DNA of 46,186 bases, taken from Fidelibacterota bacterium (GTDB lineage Bacteria; Marinisomatota; Marinisomatia; Marinisomatales; S15-B10). Shown piece after piece: positions 19,203 to 27,758 of the stretch (positions within the stretch are counted from its first letter, which is position 1; each line of letters begins with the position of its first letter). A model generated the notes under the pieces. The model was not told the DNA's origin, did not search any database, and saw nothing but the letters and a program-made list of their open reading frames with translations. Where the stretch lies: NCBI GenBank assembly GCA_002715465.1, contig PAYY01000002.1, positions 1-46,186 of the forward strand, given 5' to 3'. Both the position numbers and the translations under genes were made by a program.

Positions 19203-20828
19203 ATGTTGATCAATTCTTTAGATTTAATCATAGTTGTGGGATATATGCTAGGTATCCTTGTTATTGGTATTTTAGCAGGACATAACCGTATATCAACAAC
19301 TAATGACTACTTTTTGGCCGGCCGATCCCTTAATTGGTTGATGGTAGGTGCTGCCCTTTTTGCAACAAATATCTCTACTATACATCTTATTGGACTCGCA
19401 TCTGATGGATACAGAGTCGGATTAGTTGTGGGAAACTTTGAATGGATGGCAGCATTTTCACTAATTTTGCTAGGTCTAATTTTTGCTCCATTTTATTTCA
19501 AAAGTAAAATTACAACTTTACCCGAATATCTAGAAAAACGGTATAGTCCTCATTCTAGAACATTCTTAGCATTTATTGCTGTTATGTCTGCGCTTCTAGT
19601 TCATATAGGTATTAGCCTTTATGCCGGAGCGAAAGTCTTTGAATATTTTTTCAATATAGATGTCATTTATTCCATAACTATAATTTCAGTAATAACCGCA
19701 TTATATACTGTTATGGGAGGGCTTAGAGCTGTTGTAGTCACAGAAGCAATACAAACATTTATTTTACTTATTGGTGCATTTGCAGTTACTATCGCAGCGT
19801 TAATAGCATTACCATCTGTGGGAATCAATAATTTTGCGGACCTAAAAGCAGCAATAAAACCAGACCAGATTAACATGCTTCATTCTTTTCGAAATGAGCA
19901 AGGTAGGTTAAATGAGTATTCAGCATTTTCTATGATTCTGGGGTACCCAATTCTAGGTATTTGGTATTGGTGCACTGATCAAACCATAGTTCAACGTGTT
20001 CTTGGGGCAAAAACAAAACATGATGCTCAAATGGGTCCCATCTTTGCTGGATTCCTGAAGCTATTGCCTGTATTTTTCATGGTTTTCCCAGGTGTTTTGG
20101 GTTACGTTCTTTTCAAAGATATTATTGGTTCTGATAATGATTTGACACTTCCAGTTATGATCTTACAACTTTTACCTACAGGAATGATTGGACTTGTAAC
20201 AGCTGGACTCCTAGCTGCACTTATGAGTACTATTGCTGGTGCCCTTAACAGTAGTGCTACTTTAGTAGCAGTAGATATAGTAAAAAGAATTTGGCCCGAG
20301 ACTAAAGATCAAACTCAAGTCTTCATTGGTCGAATAACAGCCGTAGTTGTCATGCTTCTTGCAATGGCATGGTCTACTCAGGGAGGTAAATTCGGGAGTA
20401 TTTTTGTGGCGGTAAACAAAATTCCAATGGTATTTGCTCCAGCAATTACTTGTGTTTTCCTCTGGGGGATCTTTTGGCGACGTGGTAGTAAAGAAGCTAG
20501 TCTAGCAACTTTGATAGCTGGTTCTTTTGTTGGTACTATTTATTTAATCATTGATCTCCCACTTATTGGAGATGTAAGTATAATTACAGAAAATTGGGGA
20601 ATACCTTTCATGCAAGTAGGTATTTATCTTTTTCTATTCTGTAGTCTTGTATATTTTATTGTTAGCAAACTAACACCTAATCCCAATCCAGAAAATTTGG
20701 AAAACCTTTGTTGGGAAAATCCATTAAGTGCAATAATGTACGGCAAATTATCCGGTGTTAGGGATCCTCGAGTTTGGGCTTTAGGCCTATTCTCAATTGT
20801 AATAATTTTCTACATTTTACTCGGTTAA
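19203..20828 (+). CDS. Sodium:solute symporter (SSS/SGLT family)
   Basis: This 541-residue inner-membrane symporter probably imports a sugar with sodium. About 14 hydrophobic segments are visible. The family start (DYFLAGRSLNWLMVGAALFA followed by TNIS), PEYLEKRYS and GGLRAVVVTEAIQ are all present. The segment GIWYWCTDQTIVQR aligns with the vSGLT segment that lines the galactose site, which supports a sugar substrate over an amino acid or acetate. It heads a plus-strand set with the two dehydrogenases (37 and 16 base gaps). No good ribosome-binding site is seen before ATG 19203, so translation may start weakly. Confidence 0.92.
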   Translation: MLINSLDLIIVVGYMLGILVIGILAGHNRISTTNDYFLAGRSLNWLMVGAALFATNISTIHLIGLASDGYRVGLVVGNFEWMAAFSLILLGLIFAPFYFKSKITTLPEYLEKRYSPHSRTFLAFIAVMSALLVHIGISLYAGAKVFEYFFNIDVIYSITIISVITALYTVMGGLRAVVVTEAIQTFILLIGAFAVTIAALIALPSVGINNFADLKAAIKPDQINMLHSFRNEQGRLNEYSAFSMILGYPILGIWYWCTDQTIVQRVLGAKTKHDAQMGPIFAGFLKLLPVFFMVFPGVLGYVLFKDIIGSDNDLTLPVMILQLLPTGMIGLVTAGLLAALMSTIAGALNSSATLVAVDIVKRIWPETKDQTQVFIGRITAVVVMLLAMAWSTQGGKFGSIFVAVNKIPMVFAPAITCVFLWGIFWRRGSKEASLATLIAGSFVGTIYLIIDLPLIGDVSIITENWGIPFMQVGIYLFLFCSLVYFIVSKLTPNPNPENLENLCWENPLSAIMYGKLSGVRDPRVWALGLFSIVIIFYILLG

Positions 20829-20865
20829 GGTATAATTTAATTGCTATAGTTTTTTATTTTTTCTC

Positions 20866-21900
20866 ATGGATAATAATTCAATTAGACAAGCTGTCATGAT
20901 AGAACCTGGCAAGATAGAAATGAGGAAAGTAGCACCCCCTAAAATAAAAAATGATGAAGTTCTTCTAAGGATAAAACATATCGGAATATGTGGATCTGAC
21001 ATTCATGTAAACCATGGTCTACATCCCTTTACTTCATATCCTGTAATTCAGGGCCATGAATTCTCTGGTATAATTGAAGAGGTTGGCTCCGAGATAAATA
21101 ATCTATATCCAGGCATGAATGTAACAGGCAGACCACAAATTGTCTGTGGAGATTGTGGACCTTGTAAAAGAAACGATTATAACATATGTGATGAGCTTAA
21201 AGTTGAAGGTTTCCAAGCACCAGGTGTAGCACAAGATTTATTCTCCACTTCGTCTGAGAAAATTATTCCTCTACCAAATTCACTAAGTTTAGAACAAGGT
21301 GCACTTGTAGAACCTGTTTCTGTAGCAGTACATGCTGCTAAGAAAGCTGGTGATCTTAAAGGTAAAAATATAACAATTTTCGGTGCTGGACCTATTGGAA
21401 ACTTAATTGGTCAAGTATGCCAAAGTTCAGGTGCTAAAAAGGTTCTTATTCGAGATATAAGTGATTTTCGCTTGAATATCGCAAAAGCATGCGGCTTAGA
21501 AAATATTTCAAATGCTAGGAATGAATCTATGGCTGATGCCAAGTCAAGGATCTTTGGAAATGACAGTTACTCCATTGCTTATGAAGCTGTGGGCATTGAG
21601 CCAACAATGAAAGATGGTATTGAAACTATAGAAAAAGGTGGGAAATTAATTATTGTTGGTGTTTTTGGGGAAAAACCTAAAATAGATATGGCCTTAGTTG
21701 GAGATCGAGAACTTAATTTGATTGGCTCTCTAATGTATAAGCATCAAGATTTTCAAGACGCTGTAAGACTAATTGAATTGGGGGAAATTATTTTATCTCC
21801 GCTCATTACCAAACATTTTCCACTTGAAAAATACGAAGAGGCCTATTCATTCATTGAAGAACAAGGAGATAGAAGCTTAAAGGTCATCATTGATCTATGA
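20866..21900 (+). CDS. Zinc-dependent medium-chain alcohol/polyol dehydrogenase
   Basis: This 344-residue MDR-family dehydrogenase oxidises an alcohol or polyol with NAD(P). Catalytic zinc ligands C42 (GICGSD), H64 and E65 (QGHEFSG) are present, as is a complete structural zinc site, C-x2-C-x2-C-x7-C, in CGDCGPCKRNDYNIC. The Rossmann motif is GAGPIGNLIG. The sequence resembles sorbitol, L-threonine or galactitol-1-phosphate dehydrogenases; which sugar alcohol it uses cannot be told by eye. Its place between a sugar symporter and an iron alcohol dehydrogenase suggests it works on the imported compound. Confidence 0.92.
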   Translation: MDNNSIRQAVMIEPGKIEMRKVAPPKIKNDEVLLRIKHIGICGSDIHVNHGLHPFTSYPVIQGHEFSGIIEEVGSEINNLYPGMNVTGRPQIVCGDCGPCKRNDYNICDELKVEGFQAPGVAQDLFSTSSEKIIPLPNSLSLEQGALVEPVSVAVHAAKKAGDLKGKNITIFGAGPIGNLIGQVCQSSGAKKVLIRDISDFRLNIAKACGLENISNARNESMADAKSRIFGNDSYSIAYEAVGIEPTMKDGIETIEKGGKLIIVGVFGEKPKIDMALVGDRELNLIGSLMYKHQDFQDAVRLIELGEIILSPLITKHFPLEKYEEAYSFIEEQGDRSLKVIIDL

Positions 21901-21916
21901 GTAAAAAGGAGCTTTC

Positions 21917-23083
21917 GTGAAAGAATTTAATTATTATCAGCCTACAGAAATTCGATTTGGATGTGGACGTCTCAGTGAAGTTGGAGAAGCTGTTCTTAGT
22001 TATGGAAAAACCTGTCTTTTAGTTACTGGGTCCAACATCCCATCTCTTGAACCAGTTTTTAGAAAACTTATGAATTCTTTAAGAGATTCTGGCATTAATA
22101 TTGTTCATTTTGATGGTGTTATACCGAATCCTACTACTGAAACTATAAAAAATGGTGCCATTATGGCTAAAACTAATAATGTAGATGTCATTCTAGGTGT
22201 AGGTGGAGGTTCCAGTATGGATTCAGCTAAGGCAATAGCTGTTGAGGCAAGTCACGATGGCAGTGCCTGGGATTATTTATTTTATAAAAAAACCCAGCCT
22301 ACAAAAAAAACTCTTCCAATAGTTACAGTTTCTACAACTTCAGGCACAGGATCTCAAGTAACTCAAGTAGCTGTTATGACAAATTCAAATAAAAGAGATA
22401 AATCAGCTATATACCATCCAAATATCTACCCTCGAATTGCAATTGTTGATCCTGAAGTAATGATATCTGTACCACCTAAAATCACTGCCGCAACAGGTTT
22501 TGATGCGTTTTGCCATGCCTTTGAAAGTATGCTTCACCCTGCAGCTTCTGAATATACTAATTTAATGGCAAAAGAAGCGGTCTCTCTCGTATTTAACCAT
22601 TTGATAGTTGCTCTGGAACAACCAACGGATATGACCGCTCGATCGGCTTTAGCATTGGCTGACACTTTGGCTGGATTATGTATTGCTAATGCAGGTGTTA
22701 CACTTCCCCATGGCATTGGTATGGCTATCGGTGGGATGTATCCACATGTGATGCATGGAGAAGCTCTCGCACTTAATTATCCCGCTTTTACTCGGTTTAC
22801 TTATGAACATGGGATTAAGGAATTTGCTTTTATTGGCAGAAGTCTAAATAACGCTCTATTTAATGAATCAGATCTAAAAGCCGCTGAACAAGCATGTGAT
22901 GAATTAGATGATTTTCTTCAAAAGATAAAAATGTGGTATGGGCTCTCTGATTTCGATATACCTGAAAAGGAATTAAATAAATTGGCGAATCAATCTCTTG
23001 TTCTTCCGGATTATAAAAATAATCCTATAATTCCTACCCTTGAGCAAACTAAACAAATTTTATATAGTTGCTTTAACAGATAG
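21917..23083 (+). CDS. Iron-containing alcohol dehydrogenase
   Basis: This 388-residue type III alcohol dehydrogenase starts at GTG 21917 with AAAAAGGAG just upstream. The NAD(P)-binding motif is GGGSSMDSAKA, followed by STTSGTGSQVT. Metal ligands are the Asp and His in GFDAFCHAFES and the two histidines in LPHGIGMA and YPHVMHGEA, so iron binding is intact. Relatives include lactaldehyde reductase, propanediol dehydrogenase and butanol dehydrogenase. Lactaldehyde is a product of deoxyhexose breakdown, which would suit this locus, but the substrate is not proven. It is the last gene of the plus-strand set and converges on araA with a 27-base gap. Confidence 0.92.
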   Translation: MKEFNYYQPTEIRFGCGRLSEVGEAVLSYGKTCLLVTGSNIPSLEPVFRKLMNSLRDSGINIVHFDGVIPNPTTETIKNGAIMAKTNNVDVILGVGGGSSMDSAKAIAVEASHDGSAWDYLFYKKTQPTKKTLPIVTVSTTSGTGSQVTQVAVMTNSNKRDKSAIYHPNIYPRIAIVDPEVMISVPPKITAATGFDAFCHAFESMLHPAASEYTNLMAKEAVSLVFNHLIVALEQPTDMTARSALALADTLAGLCIANAGVTLPHGIGMAIGGMYPHVMHGEALALNYPAFTRFTYEHGIKEFAFIGRSLNNALFNESDLKAAEQACDELDDFLQKIKMWYGLSDFDIPEKELNKLANQSLVLPDYKNNPIIPTLEQTKQILYSCFNR

Positions 23084-23110
23084 TATTAAAAAGCTATGAT
23101 TTTCAATGTA

Positions 23111-24601
23111 CTAATGGAAAATCTGCTTATTCCATTCTAGCTTATTTTTTAATTGACGCAAATCAGTGGACTCATCGATTACAATGAGTTCTAAATTAGC
23201 TATTTCAGCAAGATCTTCTATATGAGAAATATCTAAACTACTGGTAAAGCATGTATGATGTGAACCTCCAGAAATAATCCAACTTGAAGCCGCCTCTTTT
23301 AAACTTGGTAATGGCTTCCATAAAACTCGTGCAACAGGAAGTTTTGGGAGGTTTTTTTCTATCTCTACTGATTCAACTTTATTTACTAACAATCGGAATC
23401 TTTCACCAATATCAATAAGGGAGATATTTAAACTAAATCCTGGCTTTGAATCAAATACCAACCTTACAGGATCATTCTTTCCGCCTATAGAAAGAGGGTG
23501 GATCTCACAAGAAGGTTTACCATTCGAAAGGGAAGGACATATTTCAAGCATATGGGAACCCATAACGAGCTCATTCTGTTGAGAAAAATGATACGTATAG
23601 TCTTCCATGAAGGAAGTTCCACCATCAATACCAGTAGACATCACTTTAACTATACGAACAAGAGCAGCGACCTTCCAATCACCTTCAGCTCCAAAACCAT
23701 ACCCCTCATTCATTAATCTTTGCACAGCAATTCCAGGCAACTGCTTTAACCCATTTAGATCCTCAAATGTATCAGTAAATGCTGAAAAATTTCCCTCTTT
23801 CAAAAAAGTACGTAAACCAAATTCTATTGCCGCAGCATCTTTTAATTCTTTATGCCTACTACCTTTAGGCCTTAAATCCGAAGCAATTTCATAAAGATAT
23901 AAATATTGCTCTATTAAATTATTGATATCTTCCTCTTTTGCTTCATTAACGCATTCTACTAAATCACCTAAACCATAACCATGTACCTCAAAACCAAATC
24001 TCATCTGTGCATCTACTTTATCCCCTTCAGTAACAGCTACATCTCTCATGTTATCTCCAAATCTGGCTATCCGTAAAGATTGCATTTCTTTGGAACCACA
24101 TGCAGCTCTTGCCCAAACACCAATTTTATTTTGCACTTCCTGATCAGACCAATGTCCAACAACAACTTTTCGATGAATATTTAATCTACTGCATACAAAA
24201 CCAAATTCACGCCCACCATGAGCTGATTGATGAATATTCATATAATCCATATCTATCGATTCCCAAGGGATATCTTGGTTGAATTGTGTATGGAGATGAA
24301 GCAGTGGTTTTCTTAATATCTTAAGACCATTTATCCACATTTTCCCCGGAGAAAAAGTATGCATCCAGCAGATAAGTCCAATGCACTGTTTATTGTCACT
24401 AGCCGCCTGGCAGATTTTCGTTATTTCTTCCGATGTTGTTAAAACACCTTTAAAAGATACATTCACTGGAATTTGCGTACTGGCATTTATTGAAGAAGCA
24501 ACTTGATTTGCATTTTTTTCAATCTCATTTAAGGCATCATTACCATAAAGCTTTTGACTGCCAGCAACAAACCATACTTCAAGCTTTTTTAATTCAATCA
24601 A
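23111..24601 (-). CDS. araA: L-arabinose isomerase
   Basis: This 496-residue enzyme converts L-arabinose to L-ribulose in the cytoplasm. I set the start at TTG 24601: GGAG at 24609-24612 lies seven bases upstream, and the family N-terminus (LEVWFVAGSQ) follows directly. The longer frame to 24682 lies inside the symporter gene. Family motifs are present, including CWMHTFSPGKMWI, NIHQSAHGGREFGF and the catalytic positions in GAEGDWK, SFMEDYTYHF, GSHMLEICPS and GGSHHTCF. Length matches the usual 500. It lies 11 bases after the second symporter. No ribulokinase (araB) or ribulose-phosphate epimerase (araD) gene is in the window. Confidence 0.93.
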   Translation of the reverse strand: MIELKKLEVWFVAGSQKLYGNDALNEIEKNANQVASSINASTQIPVNVSFKGVLTTSEEITKICQAASDNKQCIGLICWMHTFSPGKMWINGLKILRKPLLHLHTQFNQDIPWESIDMDYMNIHQSAHGGREFGFVCSRLNIHRKVVVGHWSDQEVQNKIGVWARAACGSKEMQSLRIARFGDNMRDVAVTEGDKVDAQMRFGFEVHGYGLGDLVECVNEAKEEDINNLIEQYLYLYEIASDLRPKGSRHKELKDAAAIEFGLRTFLKEGNFSAFTDTFEDLNGLKQLPGIAVQRLMNEGYGFGAEGDWKVAALVRIVKVMSTGIDGGTSFMEDYTYHFSQQNELVMGSHMLEICPSLSNGKPSCEIHPLSIGGKNDPVRLVFDSKPGFSLNISLIDIGERFRLLVNKVESVEIEKNLPKLPVARVLWKPLPSLKEAASSWIISGGSHHTCFTSSLDISHIEDLAEIANLELIVIDESTDLRQLKNKLEWNKQIFH

Positions 24602-24612
24602 TAAAAAACTCC
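24602..24612 (-). promoter_or_regulatory. Ribosome-binding site deciding the TTG start of araA
   Basis: GGAG at 24609-24612 begins immediately after the stop codon of the upstream symporter gene and is seven bases from TTG 24601. No ATG is available near the conserved N-terminus, so this site decides the start and implies coupling between the two genes. Confidence 0.75.
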
Positions 24613-26370
24613 TTATCCTGTAAAATACAAATATGCCATTACAATAAGCAAAATAACTATTCCTGTCATAATAATATCCCACTTAGAAACGCTGGCCCTA
24701 TCCACAGCTTTTTCTTCATTACTTAAAGTTTCAAACGTAAGACCTCTAATCTGTTCATAGGATGGTTCTGATGTAGCATAGCTAACTATAACCATAGTTG
24801 CCGCTGATACAAGGAATATTAGAAGACTGTAATATTGAAAAAATATGTTATTTATGATCCAAAATAAGGAGCCTTCACTATAAGCAAATCCATCAATAAG
24901 AGCAATCGGAGTATCAATAGCAAGTCTGAAGAGTCCCATAAGAAAACCAATGGTTAGAGCTGCAAGACATCCTTGGGCATTCAAACGTTTATTTGCAATA
25001 CCAAAAAAGAAAACTGTAAAAATAGGTGGTGCAAGATATCCTTGTACAGATTGGAGGTAATCATAAAGTCCTCTACTCCCCTGGATTACAGGAATCCACA
25101 TTAGACCAATAAGTACCATAACTAAGGTTGCTATTCTACCAATTCTAACAAGTTCTTCTTCTGAAGCTTTAGGCTTCATCTTAGAATAAAAATCCATTGT
25201 AAACAAAGTGGAGGATGCATTAAACACACCAGCAAGAGAGCTCATTAAGGCCGCTAATAGTCCAGCAACAACAATTCCTCTTATACCAACAGGTAGAACC
25301 GCTGCTACAAGAAGTGGAAAAGCTTGTTGTGCGTTCTCATTTAGTATTTGGCCATTACTATCCAAAAGAGCTGTGGAGATCATTTCAACTCTTCCAGTTT
25401 CCGCTAAAGCAAAACAAATCATACCTGGTATAATAAAAATGAAGACTGGTAAAAGCTTGAGAAAGGCCGCAGCAATTGTACCTTTTCGGGCTTCTGTAAG
25501 ATTAGCTGAGCCAAGAAGCCTCTGTACAATATATTGATCCGTACACCAATACCACAGGCCAATTATAGGTGCACAAAATAACATCCCAACCCATGGATAA
25601 TTAGAATTGAAATACCAAGCCATTCTTCCTTCTGTTAATACTGGTGCCCATGTACCATCTACTCCCTCTGGTACTAGAGGTTTCCATAAATTAAATTTCT
25701 CGGAGCCAAGAACTGTTTTCAGCTCGTCCCAACCACCTAATGCTTCTAATCCATAAAGCGTTACCATAAAAGACCCTAGAACTAATATGACTGATTGAAT
25801 TGCTTCAGTATATGCAACCGCCCTAAGTCCTCCAGATATCGTATATATCCCTGTTAAAACAATCACTACAATTGATCCTACCCAAAAACTATTAAGACCA
25901 AGAAAGTTTAAATCAGGAAGTAGAACACCAAATACAATCCCACCCGCAAAAATACCTACAGCAACCTTAGTCAAAACATAAGCTACAAGAGAAATCAATG
26001 ACAGAACCCAACGTGCTGTAGAAGAAAATCGTTTTTCAAGAAACTCAGGCATTGTAAATACTCTAGATCTCATATAGAAAGGAGCCATTATCCATCCTAA
26101 AACAAGCAGGCACCATGCATGTAATTCATAATGGGCCATTGCAACACCATCAGTTGCTCCAGAACCAGCAAGACCCACAAGATGTTCCGACCCTATATTT
26201 GATGCAAATATACTTGCCCCAACAATTAACCATCCAAGGTTCCGACCTGCTAAAAAATAATCATTAGAAGTATCTTTTTGCTGTTGAGAGACTTTCCAAG
26301 CTACGCCAAGAATTAATGCGAAATAGGCTGCAATTATCCACCAATCCAATATAGCAAGTGTGCTATTCAT
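24613..26370 (-). CDS. Sodium:sugar symporter (SSS/SGLT family)
   Basis: This is a second symporter, 585 residues with about 14 membrane segments. DYFLAGRNLGWLIVGASIFA and SNIGSEHLVGLAGSG are close to vSGLT-type sugar transporters. GLWYWCTDQYIVQR matches the sugar-site helix also seen in the 541-residue symporter nearby, and MPEFLEKRFS is present. A GTGGAGA ribosome-binding site precedes ATG 26370. Direct coupling to araA makes a pentose such as L-arabinose a reasonable but unproven substrate. It is divergent from the esterase gene. Confidence 0.93.
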   Translation of the reverse strand: MNSTLAILDWWIIAAYFALILGVAWKVSQQQKDTSNDYFLAGRNLGWLIVGASIFASNIGSEHLVGLAGSGATDGVAMAHYELHAWCLLVLGWIMAPFYMRSRVFTMPEFLEKRFSSTARWVLSLISLVAYVLTKVAVGIFAGGIVFGVLLPDLNFLGLNSFWVGSIVVIVLTGIYTISGGLRAVAYTEAIQSVILVLGSFMVTLYGLEALGGWDELKTVLGSEKFNLWKPLVPEGVDGTWAPVLTEGRMAWYFNSNYPWVGMLFCAPIIGLWYWCTDQYIVQRLLGSANLTEARKGTIAAAFLKLLPVFIFIIPGMICFALAETGRVEMISTALLDSNGQILNENAQQAFPLLVAAVLPVGIRGIVVAGLLAALMSSLAGVFNASSTLFTMDFYSKMKPKASEEELVRIGRIATLVMVLIGLMWIPVIQGSRGLYDYLQSVQGYLAPPIFTVFFFGIANKRLNAQGCLAALTIGFLMGLFRLAIDTPIALIDGFAYSEGSLFWIINNIFFQYYSLLIFLVSAATMVIVSYATSEPSYEQIRGLTFETLSNEEKAVDRASVSKWDIIMTGIVILLIVMAYLYFTG

Positions 26371-26612
26371 TTTTTCTCCACTTTTGTTTTCCCATTATCA
26401 AAAGAATTTGAAATTTTTCAACTCATTAAAATTATCTATTCTTTTCCTCTATTTAACCTCATTGTACTAAAAAAGCTCTTAAATATAGTTTGAATTGTCC
26501 TATCGATCTATTAAAGTCTTTAATGTTACTAATTTTTCAAATATATCTGAATTTTCTACCAAGGTCTTAAAATTAATTATAGAAAATAATAACCTAGCAT
26601 GGAGCTCAACTA
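26371..26612. other. Divergent intergenic region
   Basis: These 242 bases between the symporter-araA pair (minus) and the esterase (plus) must hold both promoters. I see no clear promoter boxes or palindrome. GGAG just before ATG 26613 is the ribosome-binding site of the esterase gene. Confidence 0.35.
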
Positions 26613-27758
26613 ATGAATCCTAAAACTAATCAACTGATTCTAATATTTATTTTTAGCTCTTTATTTTTACAGTGTGGTACTACTAAACCAAGTGAATATG
26701 AAGATTTTCTAACTCGATTAAAAAATGATGAATCCTATATACAATTCTTTTCCACTGAAAAATCCTGTATTACTATTACTACTGAAGAATATTTTCAAGC
26801 CCGAAAGAAATTTTTCTTAGCAGTTAGTAAAGAAAAAGAAGAACCTGATGATGCGATTGAAAGCTTTATGGAATTCTCTAGGGAAAAATCAATTCTTAAT
26901 GAAGGATGTGAAGACAAATGGGAAAAAGTTTTAACCGTGCTATCTTATGAGTTATATGCGAATATGCCAATTTTTGAATATTCAGCTTCCAATATTAATG
27001 AATATAGAGATATTGTCTTTGCAAAATATCCAAATAAAAAACTTTCCCTTGATTTATTTATTCCTCAAGAACCAGTAATGGAACCTATACCGTGTATCGT
27101 TGCCATACATGGTGGTGGCTGGGTTGTAAATCGTCGTATTTGGTTTGAACCATTTGCAAAATATTTGGCATCAAAAGGTCTAGCGGCAGTTACCATTGAC
27201 TATCGAAAACTGCCGGGAGTAGAAATTATGGATATTATTCATGATTCCAAAGCTGCTGTTAGGTGGGTAAGAGCTAATGCAGAAAAATATGGAATCAACC
27301 CAAATAGTATTGGTGCAATCGGGGCATCTGCTGGGGGACATCTGGTTACACTTTTAGGTACAACACCAAACGATCCAAAACTTGAAGGATCAGGAGGAAA
27401 TAATCAAGTCTCAAGTGCGGTTCAAGCAGTAGTAGGAATTGCAACTCCTGCATTTAATTTAGAAAAAGAATCTAGACTTAATAAAATGCTTGGAGTGTCA
27501 AAAAATGAGCTAAAAGTAATCTCTCCCTATGAAAATATTGATGGTAAATCAGCACCACTCTTTCTTATTCATGGAACAGAGGATAAAATCGTCCCAGCTC
27601 ATAACAGTCAAGATTTATATGATAAATATTTAGCTGTAGGTGCCCATGTAGAACTAACGTGGATCGAAGGAGAGGGGCATGGATTCTATGAAGGTAATGA
27701 TCGTGCAATAAAGATGGCCACTGAATTCTTTATTAAACAATTTTCTATGGAGAAATAG
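26613..27758 (+). CDS. Lipoprotein alpha/beta-hydrolase (BD-FAE/esterase type)
   Basis: A 381-residue lipoprotein (lipid cysteine C21 in SLFLQC). Residues 130-380 are an alpha/beta hydrolase of the hormone-sensitive-lipase/BD-FAE type: oxyanion motif H166-G-G-G-W, nucleophile S239 in GASAGG, acid D324 in HGTEDKIVP and base H356 in GEGHGFYEG. Such enzymes remove acetyl or feruloyl esters from plant or algal glycans. Residues 25-125 are an unrecognised, mostly helical N-terminal segment with two cysteines (SCITIT and EGCEDKW). The gene ends 14 bases inside the converging propeller gene. Confidence 0.88.
   Translation: MNPKTNQLILIFIFSSLFLQCGTTKPSEYEDFLTRLKNDESYIQFFSTEKSCITITTEEYFQARKKFFLAVSKEKEEPDDAIESFMEFSREKSILNEGCEDKWEKVLTVLSYELYANMPIFEYSASNINEYRDIVFAKYPNKKLSLDLFIPQEPVMEPIPCIVAIHGGGWVVNRRIWFEPFAKYLASKGLAAVTIDYRKLPGVEIMDIIHDSKAAVRWVRANAEKYGINPNSIGAIGASAGGHLVTLLGTTPNDPKLEGSGGNNQVSSAVQAVVGIATPAFNLEKESRLNKMLGVSKNELKVISPYENIDGKSAPLFLIHGTEDKIVPAHNSQDLYDKYLAVGAHVELTWIEGEGHGFYEGNDRAIKMATEFFIKQFSMEK

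Noticed and set aside
24602..24682. Longer frame for araA to 24682
   Set aside because: The extra residues lie inside the symporter gene and do not match the family N-terminus; TTG 24601 with GGAG fits.
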